From: Acidobacteriota bacterium
Lineage (GTDB): Bacteria > Acidobacteriota > Terriglobia > Bryobacterales > Bryobacteraceae
NCBI GenBank assembly: GCA_947470805.1
Contig: CANIVU010000039.1
Location: forward strand, 1 to 64,000
Length of the DNA: 64,000 nucleotides
Direction of reading: 5' to 3'
Part shown: in pieces, positions 1-9,427 of the stretch
Layout of the letters: each line of letters begins with the position of its first letter
Position numbering within the stretch: the first letter of the stretch is position 1
Made by a program: the position numbers and the translations under genes
The notes under the pieces: generated by a model
Seen by the model: only the letters and a program-made list of their open reading frames with translations
Database searches by the model: none
What the model was told of the DNA's origin: nothing

Positions 1-164
1 ACGTTCGCAGCCGTGCCCGGTCCGGTGGCCGTGCTGCAAGTAAGAGTGACGGAGCCAGGTGTCGCCGTCAAGAGGTTTACAGCGTAAGCCGGGATGGTCG
101 ATCCGACCATCGCTACGAATAGCCCGAGAGCTGTTCGGTTGGCCTGGAGTAATGACAGTTTCAT
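1..164 (-). CDS. Secreted Ig/BACON-like protein, N-terminus only (cut by window edge)
   Basis: The reverse strand has an ATG at 162-164 followed by 54 uninterrupted codons to the window edge. The product begins MKLSLLQANRTALGLFVAM and runs to an AYA-like signal peptidase site near residue 27, then continues as a Thr/Ser/Val-rich stretch (TPGSVTLTC) typical of the first strand of a BACON or Ig-like domain. An AGGA sequence lies just upstream of the ATG. The rest of the gene is outside the window, so only export and a beta-rich start can be claimed. Its style matches the other exported repeat proteins here. Confidence 0.6.
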   Translation of the reverse strand, partial: MKLSLLQANRTALGLFVAMVGSTIPAYAVNLLTATPGSVTLTCSTATGPGTAAN

Positions 165-382
165 ATCCAAAATCCTGTTCGAGTACGATCTACGGCGAAT
201 TTGTATTCGCCCATCTACCTCTTCGGACTGGATCTATGGATGTTGAAGAAAGTTAGTGTTTCAAGCCATCTTCGCCCATGGGGTTCCGCTGTTTGCCTGA
301 GTTAGTTCCGGCCACCTGCTTAGGGAACGCCCACGTGCTTAAGGTCTTTCCGGCGCGGCGTAGTGCAAAGACTCCATCTTCC
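165..382. other. Intergenic, 218 bp
   Basis: This stretch is upstream of the partial secreted-protein gene and downstream of the M14 peptidase gene, both on the reverse strand. I see no convincing ORF, hairpin or repeat. It probably holds the promoter of the partial gene. Confidence 0.5.
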
Positions 383-2992
383 CTACTGCGCCCGAACGTG
401 CAAAATCGCATTGAAAAGCATCGGAAACTCGCCGTGGTTCTGCCACCGGTAACAAGGATTCGTCCCAAACATCAGAACACGGCCCCTCCCCACAGGGACG
501 TCCAGAATGGCCGCCTTATCGCGGATCTCTCCAGCTCCCTTCAACAATCCGCTCAACTCCGTCCCGGTAAACTTCATGACCGTCCATTTGCTCTTCTGTA
601 CATCGGGAACGGAGAAAACGGGTCCCGCGGCATACCGCACGGGCAGCCGCTTCTTGTCGTACCCATAGAAAACCGGATGCGCCGGCTGCAGTACCTCCGC
701 CTCCACAATCGGCCCGGGCGCATAGAAAGCAGGTGACGTACGCCGCGCTTCCACCTCCCTCGTCAACCCGAACTCCGCCGGGAAGAAGCTCGAACCCCCC
801 AGCGTAATCACAACTCCACCTTCCCGCACGAACTTCTCAATCTCCAGCGCGCCAGCCAGCCCCATGCCCCCGGTAATGTCCTCCGTCTGTCCGTACATTC
901 CCTGATACGCCAGCGGAATCTTCGCGGGCTCAATGTCATAAACAAGCGCCTTCCCACTCCCGTACTGGCTGGGAATCAGCAGCACGTCATAATCCGCCCG
1001 CAACGCGCCCTTCTTCACCCGCTCTTTGTAGATCAGGTCGTACCCCACGCCGTACGTATCCAATGCATGACGAACCCAGCCAACCGGCTGCGTATTTCCC
1101 CACGTGGTGAACATCGCCATTCGCGGCACTTCCACCACATGCCGCTTCACCTCCGGCATTGCTTCCAGTGCAACCGCGCGCAGTCCCAACCCCTCCACCT
1201 CCCGCCGCAATCTCGCCGAATCCGCCACCACAAACGAACCCGCCGGCACCGTCAAACCACCAGCGGTAAACGCCTTCTCCACCGCCTCAAACTTCACGTC
1301 CTTCAACCGGTATCGCAGCGTAATCAACCCGTGTTCGCCGTTGTGCAACACCGCCAACAGCGCTCCCGTCCCCTCCACGCGCCCCTTCACTTCCGCCCGG
1401 TCCACCGCGGTTACAGTGACATCCAACAGAGCCTTATCCGCAATCTCCTTCACGTCAATCAGAGCCGTCAACCCCATCGTCCAACCCGTGTCGTCGTAGG
1501 TCCGCAAATTCGCGTCCGGGAACACCTGCTTCTCCAAAAGGCTCTTCGCCAATCGCCCATACGGCTGGTTCCGCTTCACTACAAACGAACCGGCTCCATA
1601 CCCATTCCAAGCCTCCCGCAGCGCGCCCACTTCAATGCCCTGCATGCGCAGCGTATTCACCACCCAGGCCACACGCGTCGGGTCCTTCTGCCCCGCTGGA
1701 ATCACAAACCCATATGGCGCCCCCTTCGCCCCATCTTCCACCGCATGCAACGACTTCTTATAAAAATTCTCGAGAATCACCCGCGGATGCGCCGCCGCCA
1801 GCTCCAACGCCGACAACACGCCCGTCTGCATGTAATTCGTGTTGTTCCGCAGAGACCACTCCACCTCCTTGTACGCCGGCAGCGGCCGGTACCACTGGCG
1901 CTCCGCCGCGGCGAACCGGTCCCCTTCCCCTTGCACTTTCCGCTTCATCGTGTTCGCGCCGCCGTTGCCGTACGTCTCGTACATCCGCAGCATGCCGTTG
2001 TGGTTCGACGCCATGAAGCCCAAATACCCAACAGACCACATATCCACGAACGCGTGCGTCCACACGCCCGGCATGCCATAGCCAATCAGCTTCGTCATCT
2101 CGTAGTTCGCAAACCACGGCAACTCCGCGTACAGGATCGGATCCAGGTTCGTGTTCTGCGGCGCCTGGCCACTAAACGTATACAGGAACGGAACAGATTC
2201 ATGGAGATCATGCACAATCGGCGGATGCCAATCCAGGTACGCCCGCAGCCAGTTCCGCATCGTTACCTGCGAGTAGTTCATGTCGCGGTTGTTGTCATGA
2301 AAAATGTACTTCCCCCAATACGGCGGCCCCGGCAGACGGTCCTCCTCGCTCTCCTCCTGCACCTTGTAGCGCCGGTACCATTCCACATACCGGTCCCGCC
2401 CGTCCGGCTCCAATAGCGGCGTGATCATCACGATCAGGTTCTTGCGAACACCGTCAAACAGCGCTCCGTCCTCGGCCACCAGCCGGTACGCCAACTCCAT
2501 CAGCATCTCCGGTGGCCCCGTCTCGCTGGAGTGCAACCCGCCGGTGATGTGATACACAGGCTTGGCCTTGTCCAACACCGCACGCGCCTCCGCCTCACTC
2601 ATCCCCCGCGGGTCGGCCAGCTTCGCCAAATACCCCTTGTACGTATCCAACGACGCCATCGTCGCCTCATCCGCAATCACCGCGCTCCAGCACGGCCGCC
2701 CCTCGTCGGTCTGCCCCACTTCAAGAATCCGTAGCCGCTTCGACGCCTTCGCCAGCGCCTCAAAGTAGCGCCGCACCATCACCGTATCGGTCAGTTTTTT
2801 CGGCGTACCGACGTGATATCCCAACACATCCTTCGGCGTCGGAATCCCTTTCACCAGCGGCAGATGATCCACCAGCGGCGACGAAAACTCCGGCTTCGTC
2901 GTCCACTGCTTCACGGACAGTGCAAAGTCCGCATCCAAATCCTGCCCAAAGGCCGCGCTGATCAGCGCCAGGACCAACGAAAAGCGTCGCAT
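383..2992 (-). CDS. Exported M14-family zinc carboxypeptidase
   Basis: An 869-residue secreted metallopeptidase. The chosen ATG at 2992 gives MRRFSLVLALISAAFGQ, a clear Sec signal peptide; the frame stays open 58 codons further upstream but that part overlaps the kinase gene and looks non-coding. The M14 zinc motif HSSE lies at residues 154-157 (His and Glu as ligands), the conserved Asn-Arg substrate site in DNNRDMNY near 233-240, and the third ligand is likely a His in HDLHES near 261-264. The C-terminal roughly 200 residues resemble the glutamine-amidotransferase-like domain often attached to such peptidases. Likely role is trimming C-terminal residues from peptides outside the cytoplasm. 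It follows the kinase gene on the same strand with a 19 bp gap and may be cotranscribed. Confidence 0.88.
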   Translation of the reverse strand: MRRFSLVLALISAAFGQDLDADFALSVKQWTTKPEFSSPLVDHLPLVKGIPTPKDVLGYHVGTPKKLTDTVMVRRYFEALAKASKRLRILEVGQTDEGRPCWSAVIADEATMASLDTYKGYLAKLADPRGMSEAEARAVLDKAKPVYHITGGLHSSETGPPEMLMELAYRLVAEDGALFDGVRKNLIVMITPLLEPDGRDRYVEWYRRYKVQEESEEDRLPGPPYWGKYIFHDNNRDMNYSQVTMRNWLRAYLDWHPPIVHDLHESVPFLYTFSGQAPQNTNLDPILYAELPWFANYEMTKLIGYGMPGVWTHAFVDMWSVGYLGFMASNHNGMLRMYETYGNGGANTMKRKVQGEGDRFAAAERQWYRPLPAYKEVEWSLRNNTNYMQTGVLSALELAAAHPRVILENFYKKSLHAVEDGAKGAPYGFVIPAGQKDPTRVAWVVNTLRMQGIEVGALREAWNGYGAGSFVVKRNQPYGRLAKSLLEKQVFPDANLRTYDDTGWTMGLTALIDVKEIADKALLDVTVTAVDRAEVKGRVEGTGALLAVLHNGEHGLITLRYRLKDVKFEAVEKAFTAGGLTVPAGSFVVADSARLRREVEGLGLRAVALEAMPEVKRHVVEVPRMAMFTTWGNTQPVGWVRHALDTYGVGYDLIYKERVKKGALRADYDVLLIPSQYGSGKALVYDIEPAKIPLAYQGMYGQTEDITGGMGLAGALEIEKFVREGGVVITLGGSSFFPAEFGLTREVEARRTSPAFYAPGPIVEAEVLQPAHPVFYGYDKKRLPVRYAAGPVFSVPDVQKSKWTVMKFTGTELSGLLKGAGEIRDKAAILDVPVGRGRVLMFGTNPCYRWQNHGEFPMLFNAILHVRAQ

Positions 2993-3011
2993 GGATCGTA
3001 GGGTAACAGCC

Positions 3012-4388
3012 CTAACGCCCCACCGCCTCCAGATGCGCGCGCGTTTCCAACGCTTCCGCGTGGGCCGGTCCCAATTCCCGTTGCCGGATCGCCAGTGACT
3101 CTCGGAACAAGGCCTTCGCCCGTTCCCGCTCCCCGGCCAGTACACACGCATGTCCCCCGGCTTCAAGGATGTCCGCCCAGACCAACGGTTGCCCCTCCCA
3201 CCTCTTCCGTAGCACCGGCAGGTTTCGTTCTAATGCCTCGTGAATGCTCACTCCCGCAAACAGCTCCGGCACGACGTGCGCCGCCAATCGGGCCCGCGCG
3301 CCTTCCCGCTCCAATCGCACCGTCTGCATCCATAGCCCCGTCGAAACAGCCAACAACACCGCGACAAATCCCACGCCTATCCAATGCCGTCGCCCATACT
3401 TGGACACCCGATACATCCATCCAAGTCCGTGCGCCTGCACGGGCAGCCCCATCTCATACGCCCGCAGATCGTCCAGCAACTCCGTAACCGAACGGTACCG
3501 GTCCTCTGGCCGCGGCTCCAACGCCTTGCATACAATCTGCGCCAGATCCCGGTCCACGCCCGCAGGCGGCCCGCCCCCCTCCGGCCTCCTCCCGGCCAAG
3601 AGCTCATACAGCAACGCTCCCAACCCATACACGTCCGTCAACGTCGTCACCGCTCCGCCGCTCCGCTGCTCCGGCGCCGCATACCGCGGTGTCAATGGCG
3701 CTGGCCCCGTCTCCGCCGTCTCGTCCAACAGCCGCGCAATCCCAAAGTCCAATAGCTTCGGCTGCCCATCCCCAGTCACCAGAATGTTGCTGGGTTTCAA
3801 ATCCCGATGCACCACCAGGTTCCGATGCGCATACTCTACCGCTTCCCCCACCAGGCGGAACAACCGCAGCTTTTCGGCCAGCGACGGGCCCTTGGCCACC
3901 CACGCCGCCAGCGGCTCCCCGGCCACATATTCCATGACGAAATACGGCTCACCGGTTTCCGTTCGCCCCCCGTCCAATAGCCGGGCAATCCCAGGATGCT
4001 CCAGCCGCGACAGAATCCGGCGCTCCACCAGAAACCGTCGCAACACCTCCGCCCCCTCCCGCCGCATACACTTCACTGCCACCGTCTGCCGGAACTCTTC
4101 GCCCTCCCGCTCCGCCAAATATACCGTTCCCATCCCGCCTCGCCCCAATACCCGCAATACGCGGTACTGCCCGATCTGCACCGGGGCCACCTCCTCCCAG
4201 AACAGCCCCAACGAACTCTCAGCCTCCGCGAACCAGGCAAACGCCTCCCCCTCGCTCCGCAGCATCGCCAATACCGTACGCGCCAGCTCCCCATCCCCCG
4301 CGCACTCCCGGGTCAGAAACGCTTCCCGCTCCTCCGCCGGCATCTCCCGGGCCGCGTGGTACAGGTTATCCAGCCGCTCCAGCTTCAT
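3012..4388 (-). CDS. Membrane-anchored serine/threonine protein kinase
   Basis: A 458-residue Hanks-type kinase. About 75 N-terminal residues (MKLERLDNLYHAAREMPAEE) form the helical leader common to acidobacterial and planctomycete kinases that follow an ECF sigma gene. The kinase domain covers about 76-310: glycine loop GRGGMGTVY, catalytic Lys at 106 (VAVK), HRDLKPSN at 194-201, DFG at 214-216. A single transmembrane helix follows at about 336-354, then about 100 residues with TPR-like helices that would sit outside the membrane. The gene starts inside the 3' end of the ECF sigma gene (23 nt overlap), so translational coupling is likely; the pair probably forms one signalling unit. Confidence 0.93.
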   Translation of the reverse strand: MKLERLDNLYHAAREMPAEEREAFLTRECAGDGELARTVLAMLRSEGEAFAWFAEAESSLGLFWEEVAPVQIGQYRVLRVLGRGGMGTVYLAEREGEEFRQTVAVKCMRREGAEVLRRFLVERRILSRLEHPGIARLLDGGRTETGEPYFVMEYVAGEPLAAWVAKGPSLAEKLRLFRLVGEAVEYAHRNLVVHRDLKPSNILVTGDGQPKLLDFGIARLLDETAETGPAPLTPRYAAPEQRSGGAVTTLTDVYGLGALLYELLAGRRPEGGGPPAGVDRDLAQIVCKALEPRPEDRYRSVTELLDDLRAYEMGLPVQAHGLGWMYRVSKYGRRHWIGVGFVAVLLAVSTGLWMQTVRLEREGARARLAAHVVPELFAGVSIHEALERNLPVLRKRWEGQPLVWADILEAGGHACVLAGERERAKALFRESLAIRQRELGPAHAEALETRAHLEAVGR

Positions 4389-4956
4389 TGCGCTTCCCTC
4401 CGCGCAGGCGTTGAAACAACCATGCCCGCGCCGTGTCCCAACCGCGCTTCACCGTTACCGGCGCCACTCCCAGCGCCTCTGCCGTCTCCTCCACTGTCAG
4501 TCCGCCGAAAAACCGGCACTCCACAATCCGTGCCAACCGCTCTTCGCTGGCCGCCAATCGCTCCAGGGCTTCGTCCAACTCCAGCAGTTCCGCGCTCTTC
4601 TGCTCGCTGGCGATCGTCGTTTCTGTCAATTCCACCTGCCTCCAGCCGCCTCCACGCTTGCCCCGATGCAGGTGCCTTGCGTGGTCCACCAGGATGTTCC
4701 GGATCGCCACCGAAGCAAAGTAAAAGAAGTGGCCCCGGTTGTCCCATGCCTCTCCCTCCCGGCTCGCCAGCCGCAGGTACGCCTCGTGCACCAGGCTTGT
4801 TGTGTCCGGTGACTCCGGCTCATGCCACTGCCAGCGTCGCCGGTGAGCAATCCGCCGCAGCTCTTCGTAAACCAGCGGGATCAGTTCGTCAGCCGCGCCC
4901 TGCTCTCCGTGCGCGAATGCGCTCAGTAGAGTAGTCAAATTGTCGGGCGCCGGCAT
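4366..4956 (-). CDS. ECF-type RNA polymerase sigma factor (acidobacterial/planctomycete TIGR02999-like group)
   Basis: A 196-residue sigma factor. The ATG at 4956 is preferred because AGGAG lies about 8 nt upstream. Region 2 is visible as LVHEAYLRLASRE with WDNRGHFFYFASVAIRNIL, and region 4 as ECRFFGGLTVEETAEALGV followed by APVTVKRGWDTARAWL, the helix-turn-helix contacting the -35 element. This family usually sits next to a serine/threonine kinase, as here, and the kinase is thought to modulate its activity or share its regulon. No anti-sigma gene is present. A long hairpin lies directly upstream of the ribosome-binding site at 4970-5013. Confidence 0.93.
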   Translation of the reverse strand: MPAPDNLTTLLSAFAHGEQGAADELIPLVYEELRRIAHRRRWQWHEPESPDTTSLVHEAYLRLASREGEAWDNRGHFFYFASVAIRNILVDHARHLHRGKRGGGWRQVELTETTIASEQKSAELLELDEALERLAASEERLARIVECRFFGGLTVEETAEALGVAPVTVKRGWDTARAWLFQRLRGGKRNEAGAAG

Positions 4957-4969
4957 CGCAATGGCTCCT

Positions 4970-5013
4970 ACGGAGAGCTTCCTCCTTCGAGTATAGGAGG
5001 AAGCTGCCTCCGT
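4970..5013 (-). promoter_or_regulatory. 17-bp-stem hairpin in the leader of the ECF sigma gene
   Basis: Inverted repeat between the large secreted-protein gene and the ECF sigma gene. Inner arms 4976-4986 and 4995-5005 pair over 11 bp around an 8-nt loop (4987-4994). Outer arms 4970-4975 and 5008-5013 add 6 bp after a 2-nt bulge. There is no U-tract, so it is not a canonical terminator. The arms carry AGGAGG and its complement, and the true AGGAG of the sigma gene is adjacent (about 4965-4969), so alternative pairing could hide the start site. A processing or termination role for the upstream gene is equally possible. Confidence 0.5.
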
Positions 5014-5026
5014 GGGAACCGCCGGT

Positions 5027-8000
5027 CTACTTGATTTCAATCGTGCGGGCTTCCAGCTGCGCGCCCATCAGCAGGCCGATGTCCAGCCCCGGCGCCTGGA
5101 AGGGCGTTGCGACCCCGTTCGCCCGGAAGCTGAACAGTCCCAGCAATCCGAACTTGTCGCTCAAGTCCCCGGACGCGCCGACCGCCGGCAGGTTCGCCAT
5201 TGCCGATGCCGGAACCGTGAATGTCCCCGCACCCGCTTGCACTGCACACAGGAAGCCGCTGCTGGCCTTGGTCTTTTGATCCGTGCCGTAACCCAGCACC
5301 AGCAGCGACTCTCCGGCCGTCCCCCCAGTCCAGGTTAGGGTGAACGGTATCTTGCGGTCGATCGAAGCCAACTGTGTCCGATTTGTCCAGCTGACGCTTT
5401 GCCGCAGCGCGATGCTCGCGCTGAACGCGCCCACATCTTTGCCGCCACTGCCGGTCACCGTATATGTGCCCGGATCCAGCGGCATGTTCGCCGCATTCCC
5501 CGGCAGCGGAAGCGAGCCGCCCAACATCCCCATATAGGTCCCGTTATCGGAGCGGTCCATCGTGGCCGACTTGCCGCCCGGACCGCTCACCTTCAACGAC
5601 ACACCCGCGTCCAACATGGTCGCGCCGCCCGTCTCCTGCAGCGGCCCGCCAAGGGCCCCGCCCAGCAAGTCGGAGATGTCCCGCACGCCCGCGTAGGCCT
5701 GGCAGGTGCCCTGCGGAGGCAGGGAGGTCATCATGTTGAAGCCCAGATCGCCACCCGCCTGCATCTTCGGGAAGGTGGCAATACCCAGATCGGCGTCCAG
5801 CTTCTGTTCGCCCTGCGTGGCCGTGTTCAACGTAGCCGAAAGCCGCGTCAACATCACCACGCCGATCTTGCCGCCCGTTGATGTCAGTGTCGACGTCGGG
5901 TTCGCCGCGTCAGCGCACGTCTGGCCATTGGTATCAATCGCCATCGATACCACGTTGCTCCACACGTCGCCTGCCTTCACTTGCACCGGAACGAAGCAGC
6001 CCGTTGGCGCATCGGCCGGCACTTCGGCCACTATCTGGTCCACACCGGAACAGCAGGGCGCGCGACCGTTATAGAGCAGGTTGGCCGGCTTACCGCCAAT
6101 CGTCATCTCGAAAGTAAACGGCAGATTCCCCGCCGGTGGCGCCACGTTGTCCGGCGTCGTGATCGGTCCGGCTCCGGTGCCCCATAGAATCACTACCTGC
6201 CGCGGTTTCGCCGTCGCCGAACGTGTGTTCAACGGTTGTTCCAACTGCGTCATGTAGTTCTGAATAATACCCGGCCCCCGGCCCTGGCTCGTGGCAAAGA
6301 TGCCGAAATTATTCTTCGCAATCCGCACCGCCACAGCCCGGCTGGCGTTGCCGTTGTAGGTGACGATCATCTCGGCATCGCCCAGCGGCGCGTTCGACGG
6401 AATGATCCCGTTAATCTGCGTGCTCGACGTGTACACCAGGTAGCAGTCCACCGTGCGCGATCCCTGCCGGATCTGCACCAGCGTCCCGCCCAGATTCGTC
6501 GGCAGTGGGAACTGCTCCACCTGCCGCGGTGGCGTCGGGCCCACGCCGGAAGCAAAGATCGTGAAGAACGATCCCTGCGCCAGCGCACCGCCCGGCAACG
6601 ATGGCGGCACGCCGCTCGCCGAATTCACAATGCCGTTCTCCGTCACCGTCGGCGTACCGGGAATGCTCCCGGCGTCCTGCGTCAACGTGAAGGTCAGTCC
6701 GTTCACCGTCATCGTCGCGTTCCGTGCGCTGGTCGTTGCGTTAGTGTCATAGGTGAACGCCACCCGCCCCGGTCCCGCGCCGCTCGCCGCGCCGGTGATC
6801 TTCAGCCAGCTGTCGTTGCTCTTGGCTGTCCAGGCGCAGGTGGGGGTTACGGAGTTAATCAGCACTGTACTGCCGCCACTTCCCGGGCCCACCCGCGCAG
6901 ATGCCGGCGATAGTGTCACTGCGCACGACACGCCCGCCGCTTGCGTGACGTTGGTGGCTTGCGCCGCCGTGATCACGCGCCCGCTCCGTACGGCCGGATC
7001 GGGATTCGCCAAAACCAGATAGTCCACCGCGCCGGATCCCTTGCCGTTCGCGTTACGAACCGCCGTGATCCGGATCCAGCTCACCTCGCTGTGCGCGTTC
7101 CACTCGCAATTGTCCGCGGTGGTCACACGGATGATGCCGGTCGTCTGTGCCGCCACGGAAGATGCCGTCAGCGGCGTCACAAAGTAGTTGCAACCCTGCG
7201 TCACGGTCCAGCCAACGCCGGTTCCCGTGCCGCCCCCGCCAGTTCCCTGGCAAGCCGTCACGCGCCGTGTGCCGCTGCCCGTGCGCCCGTTCGACGACAC
7301 GTTCACCACCACATCGGCTTCCTTCGTCGCGTCCGCCGGAGTATAGGAGACTTCGCACTGGCTCGTAATATTCGTCGCCACGGTCTGCAACAACGCCTGC
7401 AACTCGGCCGACGTCGCGCCCTTCGTAAACGTGCCGCCCGTCTCCGTGCCCATGCGCCGCATCACAGTCTCGTTGATGCCCGTGCCGAAACCTACCGCGT
7501 AGATGGGGGCCTTGGCCGCCTTCGCCGCCGCAATGGCTTCGTCAATCGTCTTCCCACCCTGGTTGTCGCCGCCATCGGTCATCATCACAATGGCCCGCCG
7601 GCCGGTTATCGCGGCAATGTCCGTCGCCGCCATGAACACCGCCTGGTACAGCGCCGTGCTGCCGCCGATCGCCAGCGAATTGATCGCCGTAATCGCCAGC
7701 TGCTTGTTCGTCGTGAACGCCTGCTTCTTCGTCACGCCCGAATCAAAGTTGTACACCGCCACCTGATCGCTCGCCCCCAGCGAGTTCACCAGGTTCACCG
7801 CCGCCGTCTTCTCGTTCGCCAGATCGGTCGCACTCAACGAACCGCTCGTGTCGATCACAATCGCCACCGCCGCACCGCTCCCGGCCGACGTTCCGCCGCC
7901 GGAACTGCTGCAGTTCACCAGCGTCACCGGCCGCGAAACGCCGTTCTCGGTAACCGTGAAATTAGACGAGTTCAAACCCGTCACCGCTTGGCCCGAACCG

Positions 8001-9352
8001 TCGATAACCGACACTGTAACCTTCTTCGTCACCGGACAGGCCGAGTTGTCCTCCGCGCTCACCGTCACCGTTAACGCCCCGCCACTACCTCCGCTGCCCG
8101 TTCCGCTCATGTCCAAGCGGTACACGTAGTCCGCCACCCCTCCAGCCGCCACCGTAGGGCCCACGGTAACCTTGTTCAAATTCGTTAGCCCCGCCGCACC
8201 CAGGCTCAAACCGCTGGACCCGCTCGCTCGCGTCCAGGTCGCCGCGTTCGCAAACGATGCCGTCGCAAACACCGCCTCTTCCGTTGTCCCGTCGCTCCAT
8301 GTCACCGTCACCCGCGCGTGGCTGCCAATTGTCGAAGGCTCCGTATAGAGGTAGTACGTGCCGGGCTGCAGATTCACGCTCTTGTTGCTCACGTTGTTTA
8401 ACAGCCCCGCCGCTGCGTCTGGCATGGAAACGCCCAATGTCCACCAACCGTCCGCCAGCGTCGACCAACCCTGGTTATTCCACGTGAATACACTCGCGCT
8501 GCTCAATGCACCCATCTCCAACTTCAGTCCGGTCGCTGTTTTCCCACCCGTCGATGGAGCCGTACAGGCACCCACCGTCTTCCGTGCGCTGCCGGTGCGG
8601 TTGTTGATTGTAACGGTCACCGTGACGTCCGCGGTTCTCGTTGGATCCGTTGGCGCATACGCCATCGTGCACGTCCCCGTTCCGGTACAAGTCACGGTTC
8701 CTGACTTTGCAACCGTCCCCTCCGTCAGCGCGAAATTGGCTCCGGTCAAACCGGAAATCAACGCGCCGGCCGAGTCTTTCACCGTCACCGGGATCTTCTT
8801 TGTCGCCGGACAACTACTGTTGTCCTCCGTCCCCAGCGTCACTGCCAAATCGTTCACCGGCGTGGGGTTCGGATTGCTGATTGTCACCTTAATGGTGCCC
8901 GTATTCGGATCTTGCGGGTTAAACGCCGCTACCGCGATGAAATAGGTGCCGGCCCGCAACCCCGGCGAACCCGACAGCCCGATATGCAAATCCTTATTCG
9001 TGATCAGCTCCGTCGAATGGTCGGCAATAATCGCGCCGCCCGTGCCGATGGCCACGTCCACGCCGAAACGTGCGTACAGATCGATGTCCGAACTCGTAAT
9101 CAACTGAAGCCGCAGCTCCGTCGCCCCACTCGGGACTTTGACAAAGAACCCGAACTCGCCGTTAAACAGCGTCGCCCGCGTGATCAACGGAATCGTAAAA
9201 TTCACCGATGACCCGTTCTGCAACTCCATGGAGGCGTTCCGCTCCGGATTCCCGGTCTCCCGCACCACCCCGTCGCCGGTAATTTTCCTCTGCCCCGTAT
9301 CCGCCGAGAACAACAACCCCGCTTGCAGTAGAACCAACAGCGCCGAACGCAT
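5027..9352 (-). CDS. Large secreted VWA-domain protein with PPC, BACON and TIGR03437-like domains
   Basis: A 1441-residue exported protein. The ATG at 9352 (MRSALLVLLQAGLLFSADTG) is chosen because GGAGG lies 9 nt upstream and a signal peptide follows. In order: a pre-peptidase C-terminal (PPC)-like beta domain (about 40-165), Ser/Thr-rich Ig-like segments, a von Willebrand A domain at about 505-690 with the metal site DTSGS and MTDGGDN, two BACON-like domains (about 730-910) and a 'Solibacter-type' TIGR03437-like domain (about 935-1150). The last 290 residues are not recognised. The architecture suggests metal-dependent adhesion or matrix binding at the cell surface. It precedes the ECF sigma and kinase genes on the same strand and could be in their regulon, which is inference. 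Confidence 0.85.
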   Translation of the reverse strand: MRSALLVLLQAGLLFSADTGQRKITGDGVVRETGNPERNASMELQNGSSVNFTIPLITRATLFNGEFGFFVKVPSGATELRLQLITSSDIDLYARFGVDVAIGTGGAIIADHSTELITNKDLHIGLSGSPGLRAGTYFIAVAAFNPQDPNTGTIKVTISNPNPTPVNDLAVTLGTEDNSSCPATKKIPVTVKDSAGALISGLTGANFALTEGTVAKSGTVTCTGTGTCTMAYAPTDPTRTADVTVTVTINNRTGSARKTVGACTAPSTGGKTATGLKLEMGALSSASVFTWNNQGWSTLADGWWTLGVSMPDAAAGLLNNVSNKSVNLQPGTYYLYTEPSTIGSHARVTVTWSDGTTEEAVFATASFANAATWTRASGSSGLSLGAAGLTNLNKVTVGPTVAAGGVADYVYRLDMSGTGSGGSGGALTVTVSAEDNSACPVTKKVTVSVIDGSGQAVTGLNSSNFTVTENGVSRPVTLVNCSSSGGGTSAGSGAAVAIVIDTSGSLSATDLANEKTAAVNLVNSLGASDQVAVYNFDSGVTKKQAFTTNKQLAITAINSLAIGGSTALYQAVFMAATDIAAITGRRAIVMMTDGGDNQGGKTIDEAIAAAKAAKAPIYAVGFGTGINETVMRRMGTETGGTFTKGATSAELQALLQTVATNITSQCEVSYTPADATKEADVVVNVSSNGRTGSGTRRVTACQGTGGGGTGTGVGWTVTQGCNYFVTPLTASSVAAQTTGIIRVTTADNCEWNAHSEVSWIRITAVRNANGKGSGAVDYLVLANPDPAVRSGRVITAAQATNVTQAAGVSCAVTLSPASARVGPGSGGSTVLINSVTPTCAWTAKSNDSWLKITGAASGAGPGRVAFTYDTNATTSARNATMTVNGLTFTLTQDAGSIPGTPTVTENGIVNSASGVPPSLPGGALAQGSFFTIFASGVGPTPPRQVEQFPLPTNLGGTLVQIRQGSRTVDCYLVYTSSTQINGIIPSNAPLGDAEMIVTYNGNASRAVAVRIAKNNFGIFATSQGRGPGIIQNYMTQLEQPLNTRSATAKPRQVVILWGTGAGPITTPDNVAPPAGNLPFTFEMTIGGKPANLLYNGRAPCCSGVDQIVAEVPADAPTGCFVPVQVKAGDVWSNVVSMAIDTNGQTCADAANPTSTLTSTGGKIGVVMLTRLSATLNTATQGEQKLDADLGIATFPKMQAGGDLGFNMMTSLPPQGTCQAYAGVRDISDLLGGALGGPLQETGGATMLDAGVSLKVSGPGGKSATMDRSDNGTYMGMLGGSLPLPGNAANMPLDPGTYTVTGSGGKDVGAFSASIALRQSVSWTNRTQLASIDRKIPFTLTWTGGTAGESLLVLGYGTDQKTKASSGFLCAVQAGAGTFTVPASAMANLPAVGASGDLSDKFGLLGLFSFRANGVATPFQAPGLDIGLLMGAQLEARTIEIK

Positions 9353-9427
9353 AAGAGTATGCCTCCACACACTACCTACGCCATTCCCCCTAAACCGGGA
9401 TCATAGAGCGATAAAATCTTCAGCACC

